A stretch of 64,000 nt of DNA from Chryseobacterium gleum (GTDB lineage Bacteria > Bacteroidota > Bacteroidia > Flavobacteriales > Schleiferiaceae). Under the pieces are notes generated by a model, which saw only the letters and a list, made by a program, of their open reading frames with translations, was not told the origin of the DNA and ran no database searches. Position 1 is the stretch's first letter. Every line of letters starts with the position of its first letter. The translations under genes were made by a program, and so were the position numbers. Below are positions 45,374 through 54,865 of the stretch, one piece after another. The stretch is taken from positions 1-64,000 of the forward strand of contig CAMCXO010000004.1 of assembly GCA_945883565.1 (NCBI GenBank), in the 5' to 3' direction.

Positions 45374-47179
45374 ATGGAAACCACCCACTACATTATAATT
45401 GGCGTTTTGATACTAATGCTCATTGCATTGGTATACGACAAGTTTAGGCCCAGCTATACGTTTTTATTAGCGGTATTTGTTTTGGTGGTGATGGGCATAG
45501 TACCAAGCAATCGTTTTTTAGAGAGTTTGAGCGATAAAGCCATAATATCTATTTTTCTGCTCATCATTATTACCGCAGGAATAGAAAACCACTTTCAGTT
45601 AGGCACTTATTTTCAAAAGGTTTTTGGCAAATCGAATAAACCTTGGGTGTTCATGCTCAGGTTCGGAAGTTTGGTTACCGGTCTCTCGTCGGTTATGAAC
45701 AACACGCCGGTGGTGGCCATGTTTATTCCATACATACACGAATGGAGCAAGAAAAACCGCTTCAGCTCATCTAAGTTTTTGATGCCCTTGTCGTTTTTTG
45801 CCATTGCAGGCGGGATGATTACCGTTATAGGTACATCTACCAATTTGGTGCTCAAAGGTTTGGTTGAAAAAAATACCGAATACACCTTAAATTCTGTCGA
45901 CTTTTTAATTCCAGGTTTGGGTGTGGCCCTTTTTACCTTGTTGTATGTAGCGTTTTTAGGCTATAAATGGTTACCTGCTCGCAAAGATTTAATGGAAATG
46001 TTTGCCGAAAACTCTAGAGAATATCTAATAGAAACAGCTATTTTAGAGGGCTCTCGATTAATAGGGAAAACAGTAGAAGAGGCGGGTCTTCGCAATTTAC
46101 AAGGCGTTTTTTTGGCCGAGATTTTTAGAGATGGAAGACTTATTGCCCCTGTTAAACCCAATGAAGCTTTGCAAGTAAATGATTTGCTTTTTTTTGCAGG
46201 CGATACCGATCAAGTGCTCCACCTCTTGCGCGAATCTAATGGGTTAGAGATTTCTAAAAAAGTTAAACTCGATTTACACAACCATCAAGAATTGGTAGAA
46301 GCCGTTATTCCTTATAACTCACTTCTATCGGGATCTACGGTTAAAGAATTCGGATTTAGAGAACGTTATGACGCGGCTATTGTGGGCATTCACCGCCGTG
46401 GAGAAAAACTTTCTGGAAAAATTGGCGATCGTATACTCGAAACAGGCGACTTATTGCTTCTTACCGCCGGGCCTGATTTCAGAAAACTGGTTCAGCAAGA
46501 CAGCAATCTTTACATTGTTTCATCCCATCCGGCTCCATCTACCACCCCAACTTGGAAAAAACGCACTTTTCTATTCGCCCTTCTGGCCATTGTCTTTTTG
46601 GCGGCATTACCTGCCACTTCTCTTGGCTTCGATCGAAATGGCGGATTGCTGCGTTTACATGAAGCTTTGTTTTTAATACTGGGCATGCAATTCGCCTTGG
46701 GAATGATGGATAGTGCTGTTGTTAAGCGCAATGTGAGCCTTGATTTACTCATTATTTTGGCTTCTGCCCTAACCATTGGGGCAGCCTTGGTAGAATCAGG
46801 CACATCTGTTTTACTTGCCGATGGTTTTATTCAATTAATGCAAGGAAAGGGCAGTTTGACCATTGGAATCGGGTTGTTTGTTTTAACTGTAATTCTCACC
46901 CAATTTATTACCAATGTGGCAGCGGTTTCTATTGTTTTCCCAATAGCTTTGTCTTTAGGAGACAGTTTAGGAATTAACCCCGTTGCGTTTTTTATGATTG
47001 CTGCATTTGGTGCCAGCGCCAGCTTTATAACCCCTATGAGCTACCAAACAAACTTAATGGTTTACGGCCCCGGTGGCTATAAATTCAACGATTTTGTGAA
47101 ACTTGGACTTCCTTTAACCTTATTCTACGGGCTTATCGCTCTCACTTACTTTGCAATTAAATACAACCTCAAATGGTAA
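45374..47179 (+). CDS. SLC13/DASS-family anion permease with two TrkA-C domains (probable sulfate importer)
   Basis: 601 residues. Membrane helices flank a central soluble part with two RCK-C/TrkA-C domains (about 205-380, RLIGKTVEEAGLRN and GSTVKEFGFRERY). MNNTPVVAMFIPYIHEW and GTSTNLVLKGL are the substrate-site hairpins of the DASS fold; FITNVAAVSIVFPIALSLG repeats the pattern in the second half. This domain order is typical of bacterial sulfate permeases of the SLC13 group. It is followed with overlaps by cysC, cysD and cysN, which supports sulfate as the substrate. Confidence 0.88.
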   Translation: METTHYIIIGVLILMLIALVYDKFRPSYTFLLAVFVLVVMGIVPSNRFLESLSDKAIISIFLLIIITAGIENHFQLGTYFQKVFGKSNKPWVFMLRFGSLVTGLSSVMNNTPVVAMFIPYIHEWSKKNRFSSSKFLMPLSFFAIAGGMITVIGTSTNLVLKGLVEKNTEYTLNSVDFLIPGLGVALFTLLYVAFLGYKWLPARKDLMEMFAENSREYLIETAILEGSRLIGKTVEEAGLRNLQGVFLAEIFRDGRLIAPVKPNEALQVNDLLFFAGDTDQVLHLLRESNGLEISKKVKLDLHNHQELVEAVIPYNSLLSGSTVKEFGFRERYDAAIVGIHRRGEKLSGKIGDRILETGDLLLLTAGPDFRKLVQQDSNLYIVSSHPAPSTTPTWKKRTFLFALLAIVFLAALPATSLGFDRNGGLLRLHEALFLILGMQFALGMMDSAVVKRNVSLDLLIILASALTIGAALVESGTSVLLADGFIQLMQGKGSLTIGIGLFVLTVILTQFITNVAAVSIVFPIALSLGDSLGINPVAFFMIAAFGASASFITPMSYQTNLMVYGPGGYKFNDFVKLGLPLTLFYGLIALTYFAIKYNLKW

Positions 47180-47787
47180 TGGACAAAGAAAAACTCCATA
47201 TTATTCCGCATGACCACAAAATCGGAAGAGAAGACCGAGAAAGACTTCTTAACCAAAAGGCCCACATACTGTGGTTTACAGGCTTAAGTGGTTCCGGCAA
47301 ATCTACCTTAGCCGGACGTGTAGAACAGGAACTTCACATGCAAGGTCGTTTGACTTTTTTGTTAGATGGAGATAATATAAGAGCGGGATTAAACAAAGAC
47401 CTCGATTTTGGAGAAACCAGTCGAAAAGAGAATATCAGACGCATAGGCGAGGTAAGCAAACTTATGCTTGATGCTGGTTGTATAGTACTTACAGCTTTTA
47501 TTTCCCCATTTAAGGAAGACCGCCAAACCGTCCGCGATTTGGTGGGCAGCGAGCGTTTTATAGAAGTTTTTGTAGACTGCCCCATAGAAGAATGCGAGCG
47601 CCGAGATGTAAAAGGACTTTATAAAAAAGCCAGAGCAGGTGAAATTTCGAATTTTACCGGCATAAGCTCGCCTTTCGAAACCCCCGAAAATCCTGAATTG
47701 CGCGTACAAACTCACCTCCACTCATTGGAAGCGTGCACCCAACAAGTATTGGACTATCTAAAAACCAAAATTCAAGCACATGAGTAA
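47179..47787 (+). CDS. cysC: Adenylylsulfate (APS) kinase
   Basis: 202 residues. It phosphorylates APS to PAPS. The Walker A loop LWFTGLSGSGKSTLAG, the DGDNIRAGLNKDL segment and FISPFKEDRQ are family motifs. The ATG at 47179 forms TAATG with the SLC13 stop; an in-frame ATG at 47173 adds two residues. Its end overlaps cysD by 8 bp. Confidence 0.95.
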   Translation: MDKEKLHIIPHDHKIGREDRERLLNQKAHILWFTGLSGSGKSTLAGRVEQELHMQGRLTFLLDGDNIRAGLNKDLDFGETSRKENIRRIGEVSKLMLDAGCIVLTAFISPFKEDRQTVRDLVGSERFIEVFVDCPIEECERRDVKGLYKKARAGEISNFTGISSPFETPENPELRVQTHLHSLEACTQQVLDYLKTKIQAHE

Positions 47788-48685
47788 CTATCTGTTAACC
47801 CACCTCAAAGAACTCGAGGCCGAATCGATTTATGTGATTCGCGAAGTATTCGCCCAGTTCGATCGCCCGGCCATTCTGTTCTCGGGTGGTAAAGACTCTA
47901 TCGTTGTAACCCATTTGGCCCGAAAGGCTTTTTGGCCAGCACGCATACCTTTCCCCTTGGTGCACATCGATACGGGCCACAACTTTCCTGAAACCATGGA
48001 ATATCGCGATTGGCTTATGGACAGCATAGGTGCCAATTTGGTTGTAGGATCTGTTCAAGATAGCATTGACAAGGGAAGGGTTCGCGAAGAATCCGGAAGA
48101 AACGCAAGCCGAAATGCTTTGCAAACCACCACCCTTCTCGATACCATAGAAGCCCACAAATTTGATGCAGCCATGGGCGGAGCCAGAAGAGATGAAGAAA
48201 AAGCCCGTGCCAAAGAACGCTTTTTTAGCCACCGCGACGATTTTGGCCAATGGGATCCTAAAAACCAACGTCCAGAATTGTGGAACATTTTTAATGGCCG
48301 TAAAAATATGGGCGAACACTTTAGAGTATTCCCTATATCGAACTGGACAGAAATGGATGTTTGGCAGTACATCATGCAAGAAAACATCAAAATTCCAAGT
48401 CTTTATTTAGCTCACGAACGCGATGTTATTTGGCGAGATGGTTCATGGTTGCCGGTTTCAGAATTCATCACCTTGCGAGAAGGCGAAGAAGTAGTTCGCA
48501 AACAGATAAGATTCCGTACCCTTGGCGATATAACCATCACAGGTGGTGTAGAATCAGATGCAGACACCGTTGAAAAAATTATTGAAGAGGTAGCCTCTTC
48601 TCGAAACACCGAACGGGGCATGCGTGCCGACGATAAGCGCAGCGAAACTTCGATGGAAGACCGCAAAAAACAAGGCTATTTCTAA
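47780..48685 (+). CDS. cysD: Sulfate adenylyltransferase subunit 2
   Basis: 301 residues. It makes APS from sulfate and ATP together with the GTPase CysN. The PP-loop LFSGGKDSIVVTHLA, VHIDTGHNFPET and GGARRDEEKARAKER are typical of CysD. A clean operon position lies between cysC (overlapping) and cysN (20 bp downstream). Confidence 0.97.
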   Translation: MSNYLLTHLKELEAESIYVIREVFAQFDRPAILFSGGKDSIVVTHLARKAFWPARIPFPLVHIDTGHNFPETMEYRDWLMDSIGANLVVGSVQDSIDKGRVREESGRNASRNALQTTTLLDTIEAHKFDAAMGGARRDEEKARAKERFFSHRDDFGQWDPKNQRPELWNIFNGRKNMGEHFRVFPISNWTEMDVWQYIMQENIKIPSLYLAHERDVIWRDGSWLPVSEFITLREGEEVVRKQIRFRTLGDITITGGVESDADTVEKIIEEVASSRNTERGMRADDKRSETSMEDRKKQGYF

Positions 48686-48705
48686 AACATTTAAAAGAAA
48701 ACAAT

Positions 48706-49968
48706 ATGTCATCAGGATACTTAGATATGGAACTGTTGCGCTTTACCACCGCTGGTAGCGTAGACGACGGCAAAAGCACCCTTATTGGACGCTTATTGTA
48801 CGACAGCAAGTCGATTTTTGAAGACCAAATAGAGGCCGTTCGAGCCACTTCTGAACGTAAGGGTCTTCAACATGTAGATCTTTCGTTGCTTACCGATGGA
48901 TTGCGCGACGAACGCGAACAAGGCATTACCATAGATGTTGCTTACCGCTATTTTGCTACCCCAAAACGCAAATTCATCATTGCCGATACCCCCGGCCACA
49001 TCCAGTACACCCGAAACATGGTAACCGGAGCGTCTACGGCCAACTTAGCTCTTATATTGGTAGATGCACGCAATGGCGTTATAGAACAAACCCGCCGCCA
49101 TAGTTACATTGCCAGCCTTTTGCAAATTCCACACCTTATAGTGTGCATCAACAAAATGGATTTGGTAGACTACAACGAAGAGCGATTCTACGAAATTGTG
49201 CGCGAATACGAACAATTTGCAGCCAAACTGGATGTTAACGATATTCGCTTCTTGCCCATTTCGGCCTTACATGGCGACAATGTGGTTGACCGCAGTGAAA
49301 ACATGCCTTGGTACAAAGGATCAACTCTGTTGTACACTTTGGAAACCATTCATATTGGCTCAGACCAAAATCACATCGATGCACGCTTCCCGGTACAAAC
49401 CGTGATTCGCCCTCATAGCGACGAACACCACGATTACCGTGGTTATGCCGGACGTGTAGCAGGTGGTATTTTCCGTCCTGGAGATGAGGTAATGGTAATG
49501 CCCAGTGGCTTCAAGTCAAAAATAAAGTCAATAGACCTTATGGGCGAACAAGTGCGCGAGGCTTTCCCTCCTATGTCGGTTAGCATCACTTTAGAAGATG
49601 ATATCGATATAAGCCGTGGCGATATGCTGGTTCGCGAAAATTCTCAGCCTAAATCAAGCCAAGATCTTGAAGTGATGATGTGTTGGCTCAATGCGCGTCC
49701 TATGCAATTGGGTGGAAAGTATATTTTGCGCCAAACAACTAACGAGTCTAGGGTTATGGTTAAGGATGTGGTGTATAAAATGGATATCAACTCCTTGACC
49801 CGTAATGAAGGCGATAAGCAAATAGGAACAAATGACATCTTTAAGGTGCATTTGCGCTCTACCAAACCTATTGTTCACGATTCTTACCGCCGCAACCGCC
49901 AAACCGGTAGCATCATCTTGGTTGATGAAACCACCAACGAAACCGTGGCCGCCGGTATGATTGTGTAA
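48706..49968 (+). CDS. cysN: Sulfate adenylyltransferase subunit 1 (GTPase)
   Basis: 420 residues. An EF-Tu-like GTPase that powers the CysD reaction. G1 is GSVDDGKSTLIGRLLYDSK (residues 16-34), G3 is DTPGHIQYTRNM and G4 is NKMDLVDYN, followed by two beta-barrel domains. The C-terminal APS-kinase fusion seen in some species (NodQ) is absent, which agrees with the separate cysC. It is the last gene of the operon, ending in a strong terminator. Confidence 0.97.
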   Translation: MSSGYLDMELLRFTTAGSVDDGKSTLIGRLLYDSKSIFEDQIEAVRATSERKGLQHVDLSLLTDGLRDEREQGITIDVAYRYFATPKRKFIIADTPGHIQYTRNMVTGASTANLALILVDARNGVIEQTRRHSYIASLLQIPHLIVCINKMDLVDYNEERFYEIVREYEQFAAKLDVNDIRFLPISALHGDNVVDRSENMPWYKGSTLLYTLETIHIGSDQNHIDARFPVQTVIRPHSDEHHDYRGYAGRVAGGIFRPGDEVMVMPSGFKSKIKSIDLMGEQVREAFPPMSVSITLEDDIDISRGDMLVRENSQPKSSQDLEVMMCWLNARPMQLGGKYILRQTTNESRVMVKDVVYKMDINSLTRNEGDKQIGTNDIFKVHLRSTKPIVHDSYRRNRQTGSIILVDETTNETVAAGMIV

Positions 49969-49995
49969 GGCAAAAGCGCCTAACTGGTTTTCACA

Positions 49996-50029
49996 AACCG
50001 TCAACTCTGTTGGAGTTGGCGGTTTTTTT
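49996..50029 (+). terminator. Intrinsic terminator of the sulfate operon
   Basis: AACCGTCAACTC pairs with GAGTTGGCGGTT (12-bp stem with one G-T pair, short loop), followed by seven T's, 28 bp after the cysN stop. Confidence 0.9.
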
Positions 50030-50092
50030 GTTTTCACACCAAATTGACAGATTCTTAATGTGAGAAATGTTAAAATACTTAAAACGTTTATG

Positions 50093-50100
50093 TATGTTTG
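50093..50100 (+). promoter_or_regulatory. -7 box of the aquaporin gene
   Basis: TATGTTTG, a perfect TAnnTTTG. The start site would be near 50107, giving a leader of about 155 bases. The -33 TTG is not clear. The leader end has a segment (AGGCAT at 50244-50249) that can pair with either ATGCC (50223-50227) or AGCCT (50232-50236). Confidence 0.5.
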
Positions 50101-50262
50101 ACTGATTGTGTTAAAAACCTAAGACGAGAATGTTCTTACATACAAAGACTAATTCCGTTAAGGTGTATAACGAAAACATTTTAATTTATAAGTGGAGTCC
50201 AGATACCACCAAAAACGGGGCGATGCCGAAAAGCCTTACGAGTAGGCATAAATTTAAAGATT

Positions 50263-50940
50263 ATGAAGAAGAATTTAGCGGAGTTTCTAGGTACTTTTTG
50301 GTTGGTTTTAGGTGGTTGTGGTAGCGCCGTTTTGGCCGCAGCCTTTCCCGAAGTTGGTATTGGGTTGTTAGGCGTTTCACTGGCATTTGGTTTAACTGTA
50401 TTGAGTATTGCCTACTCTTTGGGTCATATCTCAGGTGCGCATCTTAATCCTGCTGTTACTGTAGGCTTGTGGGTTGGTGGCAGAATTCAAGCCAAAGAAG
50501 TGCTGCCTTATGTGGTTTCACAAATTTTGGGTGCCATAGCTGCAGCGGGTGTTCTCTATATAATAGCCACCGGAAATGGCAGCAGCATAGGCAATTTTGC
50601 GGCCAATGGATATGGCGAGTACTCTCCAGGTGGTTACAGCGTTATGGCCGCTATAGTAACAGAATTGGTAATGACCTTTATGTTCTTACTCATTATTTTG
50701 GGCTCAACCGACGAAAAAGCGCCAAAAGGCTTTGCCGGTTTGGCCATTGGTTTAAGTTTGACCCTTATTCACCTCATCAGCATTCCTGTTACCAACACAT
50801 CTGTAAATCCCGCCCGTAGCATCAGTCAGGCTTTGTTTGTTGGCGACTGGGCTTTAAGCCAATTGTGGCTTTTTGTTTTGATTCCAATTTTGGGTGCGGC
50901 CTTGGCAGGTATGGTTTATAAGTACCTTCAGGCCAAATAA
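50263..50940 (+). CDS. aqpZ: Aquaporin Z
   Basis: 225 residues, six helices and two NPA half-helices (HLNPAVTVG and SVNPARSIS). Compared with E. coli AqpZ the selectivity-filter His, Thr and Arg are kept ([17 protein letters not shown]), which predicts water selectivity. The filter phenylalanine is replaced by tyrosine ([11 protein letters not shown]). It is monocistronic, with its own promoter candidate and terminator. Confidence 0.95.
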   Translation: MKKNLAEFLGTFWLVLGGCGSAVLAAAFPEVGIGLLGVSLAFGLTVLSIAYSLGHISGAHLNPAVTVGLWVGGRIQAKEVLPYVVSQILGAIAAAGVLYIIATGNGSSIGNFAANGYGEYSPGGYSVMAAIVTELVMTFMFLLIILGSTDEKAPKGFAGLAIGLSLTLIHLISIPVTNTSVNPARSISQALFVGDWALSQLWLFVLIPILGAALAGMVYKYLQAK

Positions 50941-50970
50941 ACCGAATCCATCTGGTTAATTAAAATTTCA

Positions 50971-50998
50971 AGGGACAGTTTTCTGTCCCTTTTTTTTT
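50971..50998 (+). terminator. Intrinsic terminator of aqpZ
   Basis: AGGGACAG (50971-50978) pairs with CTGTCCCT (50983-50990), with a 4-base TTTT loop and nine T's after the stem. Confidence 0.92.
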
Positions 50999-51147
50999 GA
51001 AATCTCAAATCCCTTTCACTTCATCAACATGTATAGTTAGAAAGCGGTATAAGCCTGTATTTCGCCCTAATGTGGCCTAGTTTACCTAAACTCAATTGTC
51101 ATTAAACTTTGTTAGAAACTTTGCATCTTACACAAAACTAAAAGCTT

Positions 51148-52458
51148 ATGAAAGCTAAAATGAGGTTGTTGACCATACTTTGTTTAATGCTGTTTGGAAA
51201 ACATTCCTTCGCCCAACTTTATTTCCCGCCAAATGGTTCTAATGCTTGGGATAGTATTTCGCCTGTTACATTAGGTTGGTGTCCATCTAAAATAGATAGC
51301 CTATACGACCTGCTTGAAAGCGAAAATACCAAAGCTTTTATTTTGTTGAAAGATGGAAAAATTGTTTTAGAGAAATACTTTAATGGCCATACACCACAAT
51401 CTTCTTGGTATTGGGCCTCTGCAGGAAAGGGGCTTACAGCCTTAATGGTGGGCATTGCGCAGGAAGAAGATTTTTTGAATATTAACGATACCGTTTCCAA
51501 TTATTTAGGCTATGGTTGGACATCCTGTTCGGCTTTAAATGAAGAACGAATTAGCATAAAACATCAATTAAGCATGAGCAGCGGTTTGAATGATGCCGTT
51601 GCAGACCCATTTTGTATTAGCGTCAGCTGCTTGCAATGCATAGCCTTACCTGGAACACGATGGGCCTATCACAACGCGCCATACACTTTGTTGGATGGCG
51701 TACTTGAAAACGCCACCGGTAGAAATCTAAATGTTTATGTAGCCCAGAAACTCAAAACCCCTACCGGTATGGATGGCCTGTTTGTATCTCAAGGGTTTAA
51801 TCAAGTATTTGTAAGCTCTGCCCGAAGCATGGCCCGTTTTGGGTTGTTGATTCTAAACCGAGGATTTTGGAACAACCAAGCCGTTTTAAGTGATTCTGTT
51901 TACTTCAATCAAATGGTTAACACATCGCAGAGTTTAAATGAAGCTTATGGCTATTTATGGTGGTTAAATGGTAAAAATTCCTTCCGCTTGCCTGAAACCC
52001 AATTCCTGTTTAACGGGAGTTTAATGCCTAATGCACCAGCGGATATGGTCTCGGCCATGGGTAAAAACGGTCAATTTATTAATGTGGTGCCCTCCCAAAA
52101 CCTTGTTTGGATACGCATGGGCGATTCGCCTGATAACGCTTTGGTGCCTTTTGCTTTTAACAACCAAATTTGGTCTTATATAAATGCCTTGAACTGCAAT
52201 GGCGTAGGATCTCCTGAAAACCAAATAAACCGGGAATGGTCAATTTATCCTAATCCGGTCAACCAGCGTTTATTTATTTCAACACCCAATAAAAACATAA
52301 TAGGCACTTATGAAATTATAAAGGCAATGGGCATTTGTGTGGTACAGGGTGATTTTTCTGAATTTATTGATGTCACGCACCTAATCTCTGGTGTCTATTG
52401 GTTAAAGATTGTAACTGAAAATCAGGTCGGGTTTCAAAAATTCATAAAAAACGAATGA
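51148..52458 (+). CDS. Secreted beta-lactamase-fold serine hydrolase with T9SS sorting tail
   Basis: 436 residues. A signal peptide (1-22, ending HSFAQ) precedes a class C beta-lactamase-like domain with SxxK at Ser91-Lys94 (WASAGKG) and the YxN element in WAYHNAPY. The C-terminal 75 residues are a type A T9SS sorting domain (WSIYPNPVNQRLF, ISGVYWLKI). Such proteins are esterases, D-aminopeptidases or penicillin-binding-like; the substrate is unknown. Export across the outer membrane by T9SS is predicted. Confidence 0.9.
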   Translation: MKAKMRLLTILCLMLFGKHSFAQLYFPPNGSNAWDSISPVTLGWCPSKIDSLYDLLESENTKAFILLKDGKIVLEKYFNGHTPQSSWYWASAGKGLTALMVGIAQEEDFLNINDTVSNYLGYGWTSCSALNEERISIKHQLSMSSGLNDAVADPFCISVSCLQCIALPGTRWAYHNAPYTLLDGVLENATGRNLNVYVAQKLKTPTGMDGLFVSQGFNQVFVSSARSMARFGLLILNRGFWNNQAVLSDSVYFNQMVNTSQSLNEAYGYLWWLNGKNSFRLPETQFLFNGSLMPNAPADMVSAMGKNGQFINVVPSQNLVWIRMGDSPDNALVPFAFNNQIWSYINALNCNGVGSPENQINREWSIYPNPVNQRLFISTPNKNIIGTYEIIKAMGICVVQGDFSEFIDVTHLISGVYWLKIVTENQVGFQKFIKNE

Positions 52459-52476
52459 AATCAAATCAACCAGGCT

Positions 52477-53619
52477 TTATTCATCCACACCTAAAGCCAA
52501 AATGGCTTCCAAATTCTCAACCTGAATAAACTGACCATCGGCAGAGCCGAGTTGACCAGTATAAACGACCTTAAGTTTGCGGGTAGGTTCATTAACCCAA
52601 TCATTCAAGTAAGCTTCCACCTCCAAAACCACAATGTTTTGATTGGCATTAGCGTAATACGAAGAAAAGGCCTTCCCATTTTCATCAAAATATATGAGCT
52701 CTCCTTTTCCGAATTGTTGCACATCGTAAACCAAATACGGTGAAATGGTATAATCAAAATCATCATTGCAATGGTTAATGGGCAACAATCCGGATTGGTC
52801 TAATTCGATTTCACGGCAACTTATGTAAATGCACCCATCGTTAAAAACAAACTCTGCACAAATCTCTTGTTTTCCCGCACCCACTCCATACAGAATGCCA
52901 TTTAATCCACTGACCTGAGGAATTCCATTTAACCTCCAGTTCACTTGCTGTAAAGTACCTGACCTTACATACGACTGGGCGTTTAATTGAAAAGGTTGAT
53001 TTTGACTAATATTGAAAGTAGCCTTACAGCCATTTTGAGAAAAGTCGAGGTAATGAGTAATCTCCGTCTCACATCCTCCACTTCGAAGGCTACTCATTTT
53101 AATGGGGTATTGCGCCTGGTTGTTTTCATTGTAGATCACCTCAGGCGACTGAGCCGATGAAAAAGACCCATTGCCCAAATTCCAAAGAATGGATTGGACG
53201 TTTGCAGGGTTTATCATCGCCAAATTAACCTTGTGTAAGTAAGGAATACTTTTACTGCCGCTTTGATGATAACTGCTGTGGGCTCCCGGCTTCAATAAAC
53301 TGTCTACATGTGCTGTTGGGACTCCATTAGGAAAAGCCCTAAACCTAAGAGCAATAGCATTTTTCGGGTTTAAACTGTCAACCGCAAGCAAACCTTCCCA
53401 AATACGAACGCCATTTGTATCGTTATACCGCTTGGTATGCATATAATACCCCTCTTCTCCAGCAGATGCCCTTAAGTTTTGGCCATCGATTTGCATGTTT
53501 AATCCAAAAACCGGTTCAGATCGAAATACACCCGGACTAGAATCTTTCGTACATGCAGTGAGCCAAATGCCCAGAACAAAAGCAAAGCCTCTTAATATAA
53601 AAGACTTAGAAAAGCGCAT
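52477..53619 (-). CDS. Lipoprotein of unknown function in the sigma factor operon
   Basis: 380 residues with a lipobox (FVLGIWLTAC, Cys near residue 23) and a beta-rich body; cysteines occur in GGCETEITHYL and DGCIYISCREIEL. No known family is recognised. Its start lies 14 bp inside the end of the dual-membrane anti-sigma-like gene, so it is the third coupled gene of that operon. An outer-membrane or periplasmic partner of the sensor is a reasonable guess only. Confidence 0.78.
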   Translation of the reverse strand: MRFSKSFILRGFAFVLGIWLTACTKDSSPGVFRSEPVFGLNMQIDGQNLRASAGEEGYYMHTKRYNDTNGVRIWEGLLAVDSLNPKNAIALRFRAFPNGVPTAHVDSLLKPGAHSSYHQSGSKSIPYLHKVNLAMINPANVQSILWNLGNGSFSSAQSPEVIYNENNQAQYPIKMSSLRSGGCETEITHYLDFSQNGCKATFNISQNQPFQLNAQSYVRSGTLQQVNWRLNGIPQVSGLNGILYGVGAGKQEICAEFVFNDGCIYISCREIELDQSGLLPINHCNDDFDYTISPYLVYDVQQFGKGELIYFDENGKAFSSYYANANQNIVVLEVEAYLNDWVNEPTRKLKVVYTGQLGSADGQFIQVENLEAILALGVDE

Positions 53620-54865
53620 AACTTAAATTTAGGCGAAATTGGCGGTTATAATGTTTCTCGTTTTGATTGAAATGTGCATCAAGACTTAAATCCTGTAAAC
53701 CAAAAATATAATCAATACCTATTGAGATCCCCCTGTTAAATCGGTATGAATAGGCTAGACTCAACCCATGGTCATATGAAACAAAAGCATCTTCGAAACC
53801 ATTTTCTTGCCATTGGGTGTGTTGCCAACTCGAACTGCCTTCTGGCATATGGCTATGCAAAACGTTGTTACCCAAATTATACATGTAAGAATAATAATAA
53901 CCGGCTTTTATTTGATGATTTTGTTTGAATCGGTACGTTATTCTAAGAGGAACCTCAAGAAACTGGGCCGATTGGGCCGTAATCACGTAAGTTTCGCGTT
54001 CAGCTCCAAAACTATAGCGAACACCTTCTAATTTTCGTTCGAGATGCATGTCGCCTCGTTTCAACCAAGTTAAACCGCTTTCGACACCCAATTGGTTGTT
54101 GATGGCATAGTGGACCCAAGCCCCGAATCCATAATTTGAAAAGCCCGATTCCGGAGACTTACCATTTGAAATGCGGTTTGTAAGCCCTGCAAAAGCCTGA
54201 ATGCCAAAGCCAAGCTGAGACCATGAGTTCCTGACTTTGGGATAAGGTGAATTTCTGGACCATTCATTTCGTTGAATCATTTCGGTGTTGTAAAACATCT
54301 TTTCATATCGAAAAACATCCTGAATTGGTCGTATATCAATAAAAACCAATTGCTTATTGTTAAAGTCCTCTACCCCACCCTGTTTAGAGCTTGCATTTAT
54401 TGATTGCTTTTTTGAAGCTAAAACAGATTTAGTGCTTGAATTCAAGTCCTTTGGTAATGATGATTGCCTGCTTCTTTCTGGTTTTTTGAGTAACTCAAGA
54501 TTGCCTACCGCATGAGACCCACTTTCGTTTTTAGAATCTCCTTTCGATGAAGGGTTTTCATCTTCCGATGGTGCTTCAGATTTTTTTATGTCAGTAGGAA
54601 TGGCTGCTGAAGACCCTGCATCGACAGGCAGATTTTTGGTCTCAGCCTTATTGGATTGGTTGACGTTCCAAACCAATACAAAAATGCTGGTTAAGGCTGC
54701 TACTGCCAATGCCGAAGCTTTAGCCAAAACAGCCGGTTTTGAATACCATGGCATTTGAGCCTTGTCTAGCATAGATGAAAGCTTGTTCCATGCCTCTGCA
54801 TTGTACGGCACTTCGCGTTCTGCGAATTTTTTTTGAAACAGCTTTTGCAACTCTTTTTCGGTCAT
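53606..54865 (-). CDS. Dual-membrane-spanning anti-sigma-like protein with C-terminal beta-barrel
   Basis: 419 residues with an unusual layout: a short N-terminal cytoplasmic segment (1-37, no signal peptide), one inner-membrane helix (about 45-66, VLAKASALAVAALTSIFVLVW), a Ser/Lys/Asn-rich disordered linker (about 67-200), then a C-terminal outer-membrane beta-barrel (about 212-419, alternating strands, last residues NLSYALF). This matches the Dma anti-sigma factors described in Bacteroides thetaiotaomicron, which link the outer membrane to a cytoplasmic ECF sigma factor. Its ATG overlaps the sigma factor stop (ATGA). The role as anti-sigma factor is inferred from layout and context. Confidence 0.8.
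   Translation of the reverse strand: MTEKELQKLFQKKFAEREVPYNAEAWNKLSSMLDKAQMPWYSKPAVLAKASALAVAALTSIFVLVWNVNQSNKAETKNLPVDAGSSAAIPTDIKKSEAPSEDENPSSKGDSKNESGSHAVGNLELLKKPERSRQSSLPKDLNSSTKSVLASKKQSINASSKQGGVEDFNNKQLVFIDIRPIQDVFRYEKMFYNTEMIQRNEWSRNSPYPKVRNSWSQLGFGIQAFAGLTNRISNGKSPESGFSNYGFGAWVHYAINNQLGVESGLTWLKRGDMHLERKLEGVRYSFGAERETYVITAQSAQFLEVPLRITYRFKQNHQIKAGYYYSYMYNLGNNVLHSHMPEGSSSWQHTQWQENGFEDAFVSYDHGLSLAYSYRFNRGISIGIDYIFGLQDLSLDAHFNQNEKHYNRQFRLNLSYALF

Noticed and set aside
47795-48379. 194-codon minus-strand frame
   Set aside because: It is antisense to cysD, which is complete and in an operon.
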